The translations under genes were made by a program, and so were the position numbers. This document shows positions 44,231 to 52,970 of a DNA stretch of 58,133 nucleotides, in pieces; position 1 is the first letter of the stretch; each line of letters opens with the position of its first letter. Source of the DNA: Limnochordales bacterium (GTDB taxonomy: Bacteria; Bacillota; Limnochordia; Limnochordales; DUMU01); assembly GCA_014896315.1 (NCBI GenBank), contig JADBKP010000003.1, forward strand, positions 1-58,133, read 5' to 3'. The notes under the pieces are model-generated. The model was not told where the DNA came from and searched no databases. It worked only from the letters and a program-made list of their open reading frames with translations.

Positions 44231-44475
44231 GCCATCTGGTCAAGCAAAAGGTGACCGTCCGGTGTGACGCGCACGGACTCCCTCTCTCCTTCCGCTGGCA
44301 GAACCTCTCCCGTGAGATCCAGGAGATCATCGACTTCTGGCTGGAGATAGGGAGCTGGTGGCGAAACGAACCGCCCAAGGCCTTCTTCCAGGTGCGCGCC
44401 GCCCTGGCCGACCGCTACACGCTCTACCGGGAGCTGCCCGAGGGAGATTGGTACCTATACCGGATAGAGGACTGA
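44227..44475 (+). CDS. DUF6504-like small protein of the mutasome operon
   Basis: 82 residues: VTVRCDAHGLPLSFRWQNLSREIQEIIDFWLEIGSWW...PKAFFQVRAALADRYTLYRELPEGDWYLYRIED. The W-x-G/N...W-W...Y...W-Y-L-x-R order resembles the DUF6504 proteins found beside imuB and dnaE2 in Actinobacteria. It overlaps imuB by 4 bases and precedes dnaE2 by 12, so the three are one translational unit. It may be an accessory subunit; that is inference. Confidence 0.7.
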   Translation: MSHLVKQKVTVRCDAHGLPLSFRWQNLSREIQEIIDFWLEIGSWWRNEPPKAFFQVRAALADRYTLYRELPEGDWYLYRIED

Positions 44476-44487
44476 GGATATGAGGAT

Positions 44488-47400
44488 ATGAGTTTCGTTC
44501 ATCTGCACGTACACTCACCCTACTCCTTCCTTTCCGCCACCGCCGCTCTGGAGGAATTGGTGGCCAAAGCCGCCGCCCTGGGAATGCCGGCCCTGGCGCT
44601 GACCGACCGGATGAATGTGAGTGGAGCACTGGCCTTCCATAAGCTGGCATGCGCCGCCGGCCTTAAACCGATCCAAGGGGTGGAACTGGTGGTACCTTGC
44701 CTCTTCCCCCAGTTTGCCCCCCACCATTGCTGTTCCCCGGACCAGCCGCAAGCAACAGCCATTCTCATCCTGCTGGCACAGAATCCCCGCGGGTATGCCA
44801 ATATCTGCCGGCTTCTGACCCTGGCCTACCAAAACAGCCCCCGCCAGAATCCGTGCCTTCCCCGCTTCGCCCTGCCGGACAGAGTCCCCGAACTTTGGGA
44901 AGATGTGATCGTTCTCTCCGGCGGACGGGAAGGGGAGATCAGCCGGCTGCTGTTGGCCGGCCGGCGGGAGGAAGCTGCGACGGTTGCCCGGCTCTTCCAA
45001 GAAAATCTTGCTCTTTTCTATCTTGAACTGGAAAACCGGCTGCTTCCCCGCAGCATCTGGCTCAACCAGGCATTGGTGGAGCTGGGAGAATACTTGCACC
45101 TTCCGGTGGTGGCGACGAATCCCGTTCACCAGCTGGAGCGGGCTGACTTTCCTCTTTATGACGTGCTGACCTGCGTACGCACCGGCACGACACTGGAGGA
45201 AGTCCACCCGGCACGTCCCCTCAATGGCGAGAGCTACTTCAAGTCTGCCGAAGAGATGGCCGCACTCTTTGCCCAACATCCCCGAGCCCTGGCCGCCACC
45301 CTGGAGATAGCCGCACGCTGCCAGCCCGCACTTGACCTTTCCCGGCCCCGCTTTCCTTCTTTTCCCCTGCCCCCGGGCGAGATCTCGGCAGCCGCCTTCC
45401 TCCGTCGGCTGGTGGAAGCCGGGGCAAGGCAGCGGTACGGCGAGCTCACCCCGCCGCTCGCCGCCCGTATCGAACATGAGTTAAATGTGATCACCCGGCT
45501 GGGGGTGGAGGATTACTTCCTGGTCGTTTGGGATCTGGTGCAGTTTGCCCGGACCCGGGGCATTCGCCTGGCCGGCCGCGGCTCGGCAGCCGACTCCGTC
45601 GTCGCCTACTGTCTGGGACTGACGGAGGTCGACGCCTTCAAGCGGGGGTTGCTCTTCGAGCGCTTCCTCAGCCTGGAGCGGGCACAAAAGCCCGATATCG
45701 ACATCGACTTCGCCGCCGAGCACCGGGACCGGGTGGCGGCTTACGTCTACGAAAAGTACGGGCGGGAGCACGTGGCTTCCGTCTGCACCTTTTCCACCTA
45801 CCACGCCCGCTCCGCGCTGCGAGAAATCGGAAAGGTGTTGGGGTTTCCGGAGGCGGAGATGGACCGGCTGGCCAAGAAGTTTCCCCACATTCCGGCCGAC
45901 GCCATCGAGAAAGCCGTAGCCACGCTGCCGGAAATCCGTGACAGCCACTTCCCGCTGGAACGTTATCAACTGCTCTTCCGGCTGGCGGCCCGTGTCGCCG
46001 GTTTCCCGCGGTTCATCGGCACACATCTGGGAGGGCTGGTAATCAGCCGCGATCCGATCACCGAGATATCGCCGCTGCAGGTGGCAGCCAAAGGGGTTGA
46101 AATCATCCAGTTCGACAAGGATGCCGTCGAGGATCTGGGGCTGATCAAACTCGACCTGCTCAGCCTGCGTACTCTCTCGGCCCTGGACCAGGCTGTTCAA
46201 ACCGTCCGGCAGGTCTCTCCGGCATTTTCGGAAGCGGAGATACCGGATGAAGATCCTGCCACTTACAGGCGGATCAGGCGTGGCGAGACGGTGGGCATGT
46301 TCCAGCTGGAGAGCCCGGCCCAGCGGGCGCTGCAGGCCCGCCTGGGGGCGGATCACTTTGAAGACCTGGTGGCCAGCGTCGCCCTCATCCGCCCCGGGCC
46401 GATCAAGGGCGACATGGTCGAGCCTTTCCTGGCCCGCCGCCATGGCCGTGAGCCGGTAACCTACTTGCTGCCTGAGCTTGAGCCCATCCTTGCCAAAACC
46501 TATGGAGTAGTGCTCTATCAGGAACAGGTGATTGCCGTCGCCACCCGGGTGGCCGGCTTCACGCCCGGAGAAGCTGACCGCCTGCGCCGGGTGATGACCC
46601 ACTACCGTTCCCAAAAAGAGATGGATGCCATCGGTGAAGAGTTCATTGCCCGAGCCATTGCCCGCGGCATCGACCCCCAGATTGCCCGTACCATTTTCTC
46701 CTACATTGTGGGTTATGCCGGTTACGGCTTCTGCGAGGCCCATGCGGCTGCTTTCGCCAATACTGCCTACAAGACTGCCTATCTGCTCGAGCATTATCCG
46801 GCAGCCTTTTACGCCGCTCTCTTCAGCTGTCAACCGATGGGGTTCTATCCGCCCCACGCGCTGGCGGTGGAGGCAGCCCGGCGGGGCATCAAGATATTAA
46901 ACCCCGATGTGAATAAGAGCGATGGTTGGCGATTTACGGTGGAGGATGAACACACCATCCGCCCAAGCCTTTTTCAGGTCGAGGGCTTGAAAGAGGCAGG
47001 AGTCCGGAAGATTCTTGCGGCCCGCGAGGAGGGTGGGAGTTTCCGCAGCTTCACCGACTTTGTCCGCCGCGTCGACCTGCCCCGGGACGTGCTGGCCAAC
47101 CTGATCCTGGCGGGGGCCTTCGACTCTCTTACCCCCAACCCGCACCGGCGCGCCCTGCTCTTCCAGCTCCCCGACCTTCTTGGCGCAAGGCCCGAGGCTG
47201 CGGGAACCGGCCAGCAGTTGCGTCTGGCACTGGAGATGCCGGAAGAACAAGCCTGGCCGGACTTCACCCCCCTTGAGAAAAGCCTGCGGGAGTTTGCGGT
47301 CCTGGGCTTCAGCCCCAGCGGCCACCCGCTCTCTTTCTACAGGGAACAGTTGCGAACGCTCGGGATAGTCACCAACGAGGAAGTACAGGCCCGAGCCGAG

Positions 47401-47700
47401 GGAGAGCGAGTACGGGTGGCCGGCCTGCTGATCCGTCCCCACCGCCCCCCGACCCGCAGTGGCCGGGTGGTCGTCTTCTTCACGCTGGAAGATGAGACGG
47501 GCCTGCTGGACCTGACCGCGTTCGCACCCGTCTACCAGCGCTACGGCAAGTTCCTCTTCGGGGCGCCGGCCCTGGTCGTAACCGGCCGGGTACAGCGCCG
47601 GGGAGCACGCGCCAGCGTGCTGGCACAGGAGATCGCCCCTCTCAATCTGGGGTCAATGCCGTCCCCGTTCCTATCCTCGCTCCCGTCTCCGCCACCTTGA
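44488..47700 (+). CDS. dnaE2: Error-prone DNA polymerase III alpha subunit (DnaE2/ImuC-like)
   Basis: 1070 residues, the catalytic polymerase of the mutasome. Order: PHP domain (about 1-220), palm with PDIDIDF aspartates at about 402-408, fingers (SRKE...EEFIARAIARGID and YAGYGFCEAHAAAFANTAY near 740-760), helix-hairpin-helix region, and an OB fold at about 970-1045 (VRVAGLLIRPHRPPTRSGRVVVFFTLEDETGLLD). The PHP metal site looks altered: ALTDRMN replaces the usual TDH-G/N. A Pro/Ser tail (SPFLSSLPSPPP) ends the protein inside the convergent lipA gene. No separate imuA is seen. Confidence 0.92.
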   Translation: MSFVHLHVHSPYSFLSATAALEELVAKAAALGMPALALTDRMNVSGALAFHKLACAAGLKPIQGVELVVPCLFPQFAPHHCCSPDQPQATAILILLAQNPRGYANICRLLTLAYQNSPRQNPCLPRFALPDRVPELWEDVIVLSGGREGEISRLLLAGRREEAATVARLFQENLALFYLELENRLLPRSIWLNQALVELGEYLHLPVVATNPVHQLERADFPLYDVLTCVRTGTTLEEVHPARPLNGESYFKSAEEMAALFAQHPRALAATLEIAARCQPALDLSRPRFPSFPLPPGEISAAAFLRRLVEAGARQRYGELTPPLAARIEHELNVITRLGVEDYFLVVWDLVQFARTRGIRLAGRGSAADSVVAYCLGLTEVDAFKRGLLFERFLSLERAQKPDIDIDFAAEHRDRVAAYVYEKYGREHVASVCTFSTYHARSALREIGKVLGFPEAEMDRLAKKFPHIPADAIEKAVATLPEIRDSHFPLERYQLLFRLAARVAGFPRFIGTHLGGLVISRDPITEISPLQVAAKGVEIIQFDKDAVEDLGLIKLDLLSLRTLSALDQAVQTVRQVSPAFSEAEIPDEDPATYRRIRRGETVGMFQLESPAQRALQARLGADHFEDLVASVALIRPGPIKGDMVEPFLARRHGREPVTYLLPELEPILAKTYGVVLYQEQVIAVATRVAGFTPGEADRLRRVMTHYRSQKEMDAIGEEFIARAIARGIDPQIARTIFSYIVGYAGYGFCEAHAAAFANTAYKTAYLLEHYPAAFYAALFSCQPMGFYPPHALAVEAARRGIKILNPDVNKSDGWRFTVEDEHTIRPSLFQVEGLKEAGVRKILAAREEGGSFRSFTDFVRRVDLPRDVLANLILAGAFDSLTPNPHRRALLFQLPDLLGARPEAAGTGQQLRLALEMPEEQAWPDFTPLEKSLREFAVLGFSPSGHPLSFYREQLRTLGIVTNEEVQARAEGERVRVAGLLIRPHRPPTRSGRVVVFFTLEDETGLLDLTAFAPVYQRYGKFLFGAPALVVTGRVQRRGARASVLAQEIAPLNLGSMPSPFLSSLPSPPP

Positions 47701-48553
47701 AATCGGCCGCGTGCAAAGCTCTGGCCGCATCGTAGCTGCTGCGAACCAGGGGCCCGGCCGCCACGTGTTTGAAGCCGATCTCAAGACCAAACCGGCGGTA
47801 CTCTTCAAACTCTTCAGGAGGAACGTATCTTTCTACGGGAAGGTGGTCCTTGGACGGGCGCAGGTACTGACCGATGGTGAAGAAATCGACCCCCTGCTCA
47901 CGCACGGCTACCATCGCCTCCCGGACCTCTTCCGGCGTCTCACCCAGCCCCAGCATGATACTGGACTTGGTCAGCACCCCGGGGCGGAACTCCTTGGCCC
48001 GTCGCAAAACCTCAAGGGAGCGACCGAACCGTCCCTGTGGGCGTACCCGACGCTGCAGTCGCTCCACAGTCTCAATATTGTGGGCGAGAACCTCCGGCCC
48101 CGCCTCCAGTACCGTCTTGAGCGGCCCGGCCTCACCTTTGAAGTCTGGGATCAACACTTCGACGCTGGTTTCGGGATTCAGCTGGTGAACGGCGCGGATC
48201 GTGGCAGCAAAATGCGCCGCACCTCCGTCTTCCAAATCATCGCGGGTCACCGAGGTGATCACCGCATGGCGTAGCTTGAGCTGGCGGACCGCTTGCGCCA
48301 CGTTCCAGGGTTCGAAGGGATCTAGTACGTCCCCCCGGCCGGTAAGAACTTTACAGAAGCCGCAGCGGCGGGTGCAGTGCTTGCCCAGGATCATGAACGT
48401 TGCCGTACGCTGTGCCCAGCACTCCCCGAGATTGGGGCAACCGGCGTCCACACATACAGTTCGTAGATTAAGACGTGCCACCAGCTGCCTTACTTCGGCG
48501 GTGGCTTTGGCATCGGGAAGTGGCCGCAAAAGCCAGAGGGGTTTTCCAGCCAT
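47642..48553 (-). CDS. lipA: Lipoyl synthase
   Basis: A 303-residue radical SAM enzyme inserting two sulfurs into octanoyl groups on carrier proteins. Auxiliary cluster ligands are in CVDAGCPNLGEC (C-x4-C-x5-C) and radical SAM ligands in CTRRCGFCK (C-x3-C-x2-C). ITSVTRDDLEDGGAAHFA and the ending AAGPLVRSSYDAARALHAADF fit the family, whose last Ser of RSSY binds the auxiliary cluster. The tail runs about 20 residues past the usual end. ATG 48553 follows AAAAGGAG. Its 3' end overlaps dnaE2 by 59 bases on the opposite strand. lipB and gcvH are not nearby. Confidence 0.95.
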   Translation of the reverse strand: MAGKPLWLLRPLPDAKATAEVRQLVARLNLRTVCVDAGCPNLGECWAQRTATFMILGKHCTRRCGFCKVLTGRGDVLDPFEPWNVAQAVRQLKLRHAVITSVTRDDLEDGGAAHFAATIRAVHQLNPETSVEVLIPDFKGEAGPLKTVLEAGPEVLAHNIETVERLQRRVRPQGRFGRSLEVLRRAKEFRPGVLTKSSIMLGLGETPEEVREAMVAVREQGVDFFTIGQYLRPSKDHLPVERYVPPEEFEEYRRFGLEIGFKHVAAGPLVRSSYDAARALHAADFKVAETGARIGTGTALTPD

Positions 48554-48579
48554 AGCGAATACTCCTTTTTCATGCAACC

Positions 48580-48600
48580 GCCGACTGGAACGAAGTCGGC
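48580..48600 (-). promoter_or_regulatory. Hairpin in the lipA leader
   Basis: GCCGACT and AGTCGGC pair across a 7-base loop, ending about 11 bases upstream of the lipA ribosome site. It could influence translation or be an attenuator; nothing else supports a role. Confidence 0.35.
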
Positions 48601-48770
48601 CGCCATAGTATCTTAACTCTATCACATGCCTGCGTCCGCTCATAAGAGCACGCTCTGGCTCGGGAACGCCGCGGAGAAGAACGGAAGACTGGAGAAGGAA
48701 ACCCCGGCCTTGTCTAGAATCCGATCCCGGGCGTCCCCTGTGCTCGCGGTCGTGGAAGGAGTGGTTCAGC

Positions 48771-49571
48771 ATGCACTCAGTCCAGGTCACCCCCAGTTCA
48801 TTCTCCACGCTCGACACCGGTAAATACCAACGACGCAGCCTCCGGAAGCTTGTGATTCTCATCGCTACTCTGGCCACGGTTGGCGGCTTCGCGAGGCTTT
48901 TCCCCGATCGGGGCCACCTGTATGCGGCTGCTACCGCTTCTAATGAACCTCTGGCCGAACTGGTAGCCCGGGTCGAAAAGAACACCCGCTCTCTGCAGGA
49001 TATCACCATGAGCATCGAAATCGAGCAGTACCATCCCCAGACGAAAGAAAAGGCAGTCATAACCGGAAAAGTCCAGATGAAGCTCCCTGACATCCTGCGT
49101 TTGAACTATCTCTCCCCCGATTTCGTCGCTGGTCAGGTGATGGTCATCAACCGGGCCGCCGGCGAGCTGCGAGTATACTTGCCTGTAACCCATGAGATCG
49201 TAGTGCAGGACCTGAAAACGCTCATGAGCAAGCAAGGATTGGATGTAGCTCTCGGCCTGGACAGCCTGGTGGGCTTACCCCCTACCAGTCTGTTCCATCT
49301 GACCTATCTGGGTGAGGAGATTCGCGACGGTAAGAAGTATCACGTGGTCAAAGCTGTGCCCCGCACCGCCGAGGGCACGCTGGGCTGGGAGAAGATCTGG
49401 CTGAGCGCGCAAGAGCTCATAGCTCACCGCCTGGAGGTCTACAACCAGGAAGGCCAGCTAAGCTACGTTCTGACCGTAAAGGAAACCAAAATCAACTCCG
49501 GCTTACAGCCTTCCACCCTGCTGAGCCTGCCGCGCGATGCCAAGGTGGTAACGGCCGGGTCCGGATCGTGA
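48771..49571 (+). CDS. LolA-like outer-membrane lipoprotein carrier/sorting protein
   Basis: 266 residues with an unusually long n-region before a signal peptide or anchor (LRKLVILIATLATVGGFARL). The domain reads LAELVARVEKNTRSLQDITMSIEIEQYHPQTKEKAVITGKVQMKLPDILRLNYLSPD, the half-barrel start of LolA/LppX-like folds, then VMVINRAAGELRVYLPVTHEIVVQDL and GEEIRDGKKYHVVKAVPR. Members carry lipoproteins or lipids across the periplasm. ATG 48771 follows AAGGAG by 9 bases. It is first of a three-gene operon with an RND pump and an outer-membrane protein. Confidence 0.8.
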   Translation: MHSVQVTPSSFSTLDTGKYQRRSLRKLVILIATLATVGGFARLFPDRGHLYAAATASNEPLAELVARVEKNTRSLQDITMSIEIEQYHPQTKEKAVITGKVQMKLPDILRLNYLSPDFVAGQVMVINRAAGELRVYLPVTHEIVVQDLKTLMSKQGLDVALGLDSLVGLPPTSLFHLTYLGEEIRDGKKYHVVKAVPRTAEGTLGWEKIWLSAQELIAHRLEVYNQEGQLSYVLTVKETKINSGLQPSTLLSLPRDAKVVTAGSGS

Positions 49572-49624
49572 CCGTGAGTTATTCGTGACTCTTTCTGGCA
49601 AAGGAGAACACGAGCAGGACTGCC

Positions 49625-52600
49625 ATGCAGATAATCAAATGGGCGGTGGCGCGGCCAATAGGCACCTTTATGATCACCCTCACCTTGCTCGTCTTTGGGG
49701 CAGTCACGCTACCCCAGCTGTCGGTAGATCTCTTTCCGCAAATCGATTACCCGGTCGCCTCAGTAGCCGTTATATATCCCGGAGCGACCCCCGAGACTAT
49801 TCAGGAGAAGGTAACCAACCCGCTGCAGGCTGCCCTGGCCGGTCTGCCGGACGTGAGGCACACTACCTCCTACAGCCTCGAGAACGTAGGCGTGGTCATC
49901 CTGGAGTTCGAGTGGGGGACGAATATCACCCAGCGCTTGAACGAAATGCAGGCGCAGGTCTCACGCCTTTCCCTCACCCTGCCTGAAGATATTGAGCCTC
50001 CTCTCGTCCTTGCTACCGATCCCAGGCAGTACCCGGTACTTCTGCTCGCCCTTCAGAGTGAGAAGCTCGACCTCGAGACTCTCACTCAGAAGGCTGAGCT
50101 GGAGATTGCCCCCGCCCTCCGGCAGGTACCTGATGTAGTGCAGGTAGCAGTGGAGGGAGGCGCCCGTCCGCGCCTCGAAATCCGCTACGATCAGGAACGC
50201 TTGCGCGAGCTTGGCCTCAACCATGAGTTGCTAAGTCAACTCCTTGTCGCCGCCAATACCTACGTGCCGGCCAACCCGATCGAAGAAGGCGGCCGTCTCT
50301 ACCAGATCCGCACCGGCTACAGCCTGCAAACCGTAGACGACCTGGCCGACGTGGTGGTTGGTGTCAAGACACCGCAGGCCAATCCTCTTTTCCCTTTCAT
50401 GGCCTCCGTGCCCCAGCTTGTCCGGCTGAAGGATATTGCCACCATTACCCGGATTGCTGCTGATGAGCAAGCGGCTACCACCCGTGTGAACGGGAAGCCC
50501 ACCGTGCTCTTGCGCATCCAGAAACGTTCGGATGCCAACACGGTCAAGGTGGTGGATGCGGTCAACGCCCGCCTGCAGCAGTTGCGGCTTGAAGAGCAAG
50601 GAATCAAGATCTATCCCTTAATCGACCAGTCGCTGCTGGTCCGACGCTCGCTCGATTCGCTCACGGAGGCAGGCGTTGTCGCGGCGCTGCTGACGGTCCT
50701 CTCGCTCTATCCCTTCCTGCGCCGCCGCTGGGTGGAACTGCTCCTCATCACCTTCAGTATCCCGCTTTCCGTCAGCATCACCCTTATCGTGATGAGATGG
50801 CTGGGACAGACCCTCAACCTGATGACGCTGGCAGGTATCGCTCTCGCGCTGGGCATGGTGGTTGACAACGCCATCGTAGTAACCGAGAACTTCTCCCGCT
50901 TGCGTGATCAAGGACTTAGCGCGGAGGAAGCAGCCATGACCGGCGCCGGGGAAGTGGCCGGGGCGATCACAGCTTCGACGCTAACCACGATCGCCGTCTT
51001 CTTGCCCGTAGTTTTCGTGCGCGGCCTGGCCAGCACCCTCTTCGGCCCACTCGGACTGACGGTCACTCTGGCCTTGCTGGCCTCCCTCGCCGTCGCATTG
51101 ACCGTGGTGCCGGCGACAGCCGCCCGCATCCTGCGTGGCAGAAGCTTTCATCCCGCTCTCACGTCGGCAACTGCCGCTGCCAATGGCGCCGGGCTTGCCA
51201 GCCTGGATGGGACGTCCGAGGCGGCGTCAGCTCTTGCCGAACCGGAACAGGATTGGCTCCATCGTATACACATGCGGATCCTCACCTGGTCTCTGCAGCA
51301 CCGGCTGGCCGTCGCTGCGTTTGCTCTCCTTGCTTTCGCTGCCTCACTGACGGTGCTGCCAGGGCTGGGAATTGAGCTGATTCCCGTTCCCGATGAGGAC
51401 GTGGTGACCGTCAAGGCCAGCCTGCCCGCGGGTACTGCGTCCAGCCGCACTCTGCAACTGGTGGAAAAACTCGAGGCAGCCCTGCAAGGGCTCCCCGATA
51501 TTGAGTGGGTAGCCGCCCAGGTCGGCTCCGGCAGTACTACCGACGTATCATCGTTGCTCAATGGCGGTACGCACCGGGCCCAGCTCACCATCCGCCTGCG
51601 AGCCGCCGCCCGTCGTCAAAGAAGTAACGAAGCCCTCCTGGAAGAGCTGACAGCACGGCTGAGCCGGGCCGCCAGCTCCTTCAGCCCGGATGCTTCCGTC
51701 ACGGTTGTCCAGGGCGGAGGTTATGGCTCCCTGGCGATGCTCCAGGAAGGAGCCATCATTACCGAAGTGCGCGGTCCGGATAAGGACAAGGTCGAACTCC
51801 TGGCCAAGACCCTTGCCGAGCGGCTGCGGTCCGCCGGTGCCTTCAGCAGTGTAGATACAGATCTTCAGCAGGGCCTGCCGGAACTGCGTTATACGATCAG
51901 CCCGGCACGGGCCGCCATGGCTTCAGCATTGCCGGGACAGATCGGCCTTACCGTTCGCCAGGCCCTGGCCAATGACCCGATACTCTACATCAAAGACGCT
52001 CAGGGTCATACTCTCCCGGTGGAACTGCACCCCGACCTCACCGCCGACAGCCCCCGGCAGGAGGCTGCCTCCGGTTCTCTCGATAGGAAGCGGCTGGCGG
52101 CTCTCGAGATACCTGGCCTTATCGCCCGGCCGGACGGGACCCGCTCGGTAACCACGCTCGGGCGGGTGGCCACACCCGAAGAGACCGTCGGTCCTGCAAT
52201 CCTGCGCCAGGTAGATGGGCTACCTGCAGTGCAGGTCCGGGCGTTCCTGGGGCGGCTTTCCCAGGCGGAAGGGGTCAGAATCGTCCGCTCGGTTATGGCT
52301 CAACTGCAGTCAGGCAATGTGATGCCCGAGGGATATGAGATAAGCATCGTCGGCACGCAGGAGCTCATCGACGAGTCCCTGGGAGAGCTCTGGCTCGTCC
52401 TGCTCCTTTCGATCTTCCTCATCTACGTCGTGATGGCGGTGCAGTTCGAATCGATCAGCAAACCGCTCCTCATCATGCTGACCATCCCGCTGGGCGCCAC
52501 GGGTAGTCTCGTCGCCCTGGCACTGACCCGGACTCCCCTTGGCCTCTCGTCGGGAATGGGATTGGTCATGCTGGGCGGCATCATTGTCAACAACGCCATC

Positions 52601-52933
52601 GTACTGATCGATCGCATTCAGCAATTGCGTCAGCAAGGGATTGCCCTGCGCCCGGCCGTGCTTCTTGCCACCAGCACGCGGCTGCGCCCGATCCTGATGA
52701 CCGCAATAACCACCATCGTCGGACTGTTCCCGCTGATTGTCGGCCCCTACGCCCGTGATACGCTGCAAACACCGCTCGCAATAGCACTACTCGGTGGCCT
52801 GGTGGTCGGCACAAGCCTGACGCTGGTCGTTATACCCGTGCTTTATGAGTGGCTGGAGAGCTGGCGGGCCAGGCGGGAAAATTCTACATTAGTAAGCAGG
52901 AAGTCCCGGACTAAGGAAGAATTGCAGGTATAG
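49625..52933 (+). CDS. RND-family transporter (HAE1/AcrB type)
   Basis: 1102 residues with the classical duplicated layout: TM1 (MQIIKWAVARPIGTFMITLTLLVFG), a large periplasmic loop, TM2-6 with GMVVDNAIVVTENFSRLRDQG in TM4, TM7, a second loop, and TM8-12 with GMGLVMLGGIIVNNAIVLIDRIQQLRQQG. Such pumps use the proton gradient to export lipids, detergents or drugs from the periplasm or outer leaflet. No membrane-fusion protein or TolC gene is present; instead the neighbours are a LolA-like protein and a barrel protein, which favours a lipid or lipoprotein role. That is inference. The ribosome site before ATG 49625 is weak. Confidence 0.93.
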   Translation: MQIIKWAVARPIGTFMITLTLLVFGAVTLPQLSVDLFPQIDYPVASVAVIYPGATPETIQEKVTNPLQAALAGLPDVRHTTSYSLENVGVVILEFEWGTNITQRLNEMQAQVSRLSLTLPEDIEPPLVLATDPRQYPVLLLALQSEKLDLETLTQKAELEIAPALRQVPDVVQVAVEGGARPRLEIRYDQERLRELGLNHELLSQLLVAANTYVPANPIEEGGRLYQIRTGYSLQTVDDLADVVVGVKTPQANPLFPFMASVPQLVRLKDIATITRIAADEQAATTRVNGKPTVLLRIQKRSDANTVKVVDAVNARLQQLRLEEQGIKIYPLIDQSLLVRRSLDSLTEAGVVAALLTVLSLYPFLRRRWVELLLITFSIPLSVSITLIVMRWLGQTLNLMTLAGIALALGMVVDNAIVVTENFSRLRDQGLSAEEAAMTGAGEVAGAITASTLTTIAVFLPVVFVRGLASTLFGPLGLTVTLALLASLAVALTVVPATAARILRGRSFHPALTSATAAANGAGLASLDGTSEAASALAEPEQDWLHRIHMRILTWSLQHRLAVAAFALLAFAASLTVLPGLGIELIPVPDEDVVTVKASLPAGTASSRTLQLVEKLEAALQGLPDIEWVAAQVGSGSTTDVSSLLNGGTHRAQLTIRLRAAARRQRSNEALLEELTARLSRAASSFSPDASVTVVQGGGYGSLAMLQEGAIITEVRGPDKDKVELLAKTLAERLRSAGAFSSVDTDLQQGLPELRYTISPARAAMASALPGQIGLTVRQALANDPILYIKDAQGHTLPVELHPDLTADSPRQEAASGSLDRKRLAALEIPGLIARPDGTRSVTTLGRVATPEETVGPAILRQVDGLPAVQVRAFLGRLSQAEGVRIVRSVMAQLQSGNVMPEGYEISIVGTQELIDESLGELWLVLLLSIFLIYVVMAVQFESISKPLLIMLTIPLGATGSLVALALTRTPLGLSSGMGLVMLGGIIVNNAIVLIDRIQQLRQQGIALRPAVLLATSTRLRPILMTAITTIVGLFPLIVGPYARDTLQTPLAIALLGGLVVGTSLTLVVIPVLYEWLESWRARRENSTLVSRKSRTKEELQV

Positions 52934-52970
52934 TTTTGCGCAAAACCGCGGGGGCAATGGGGGATGCGCG

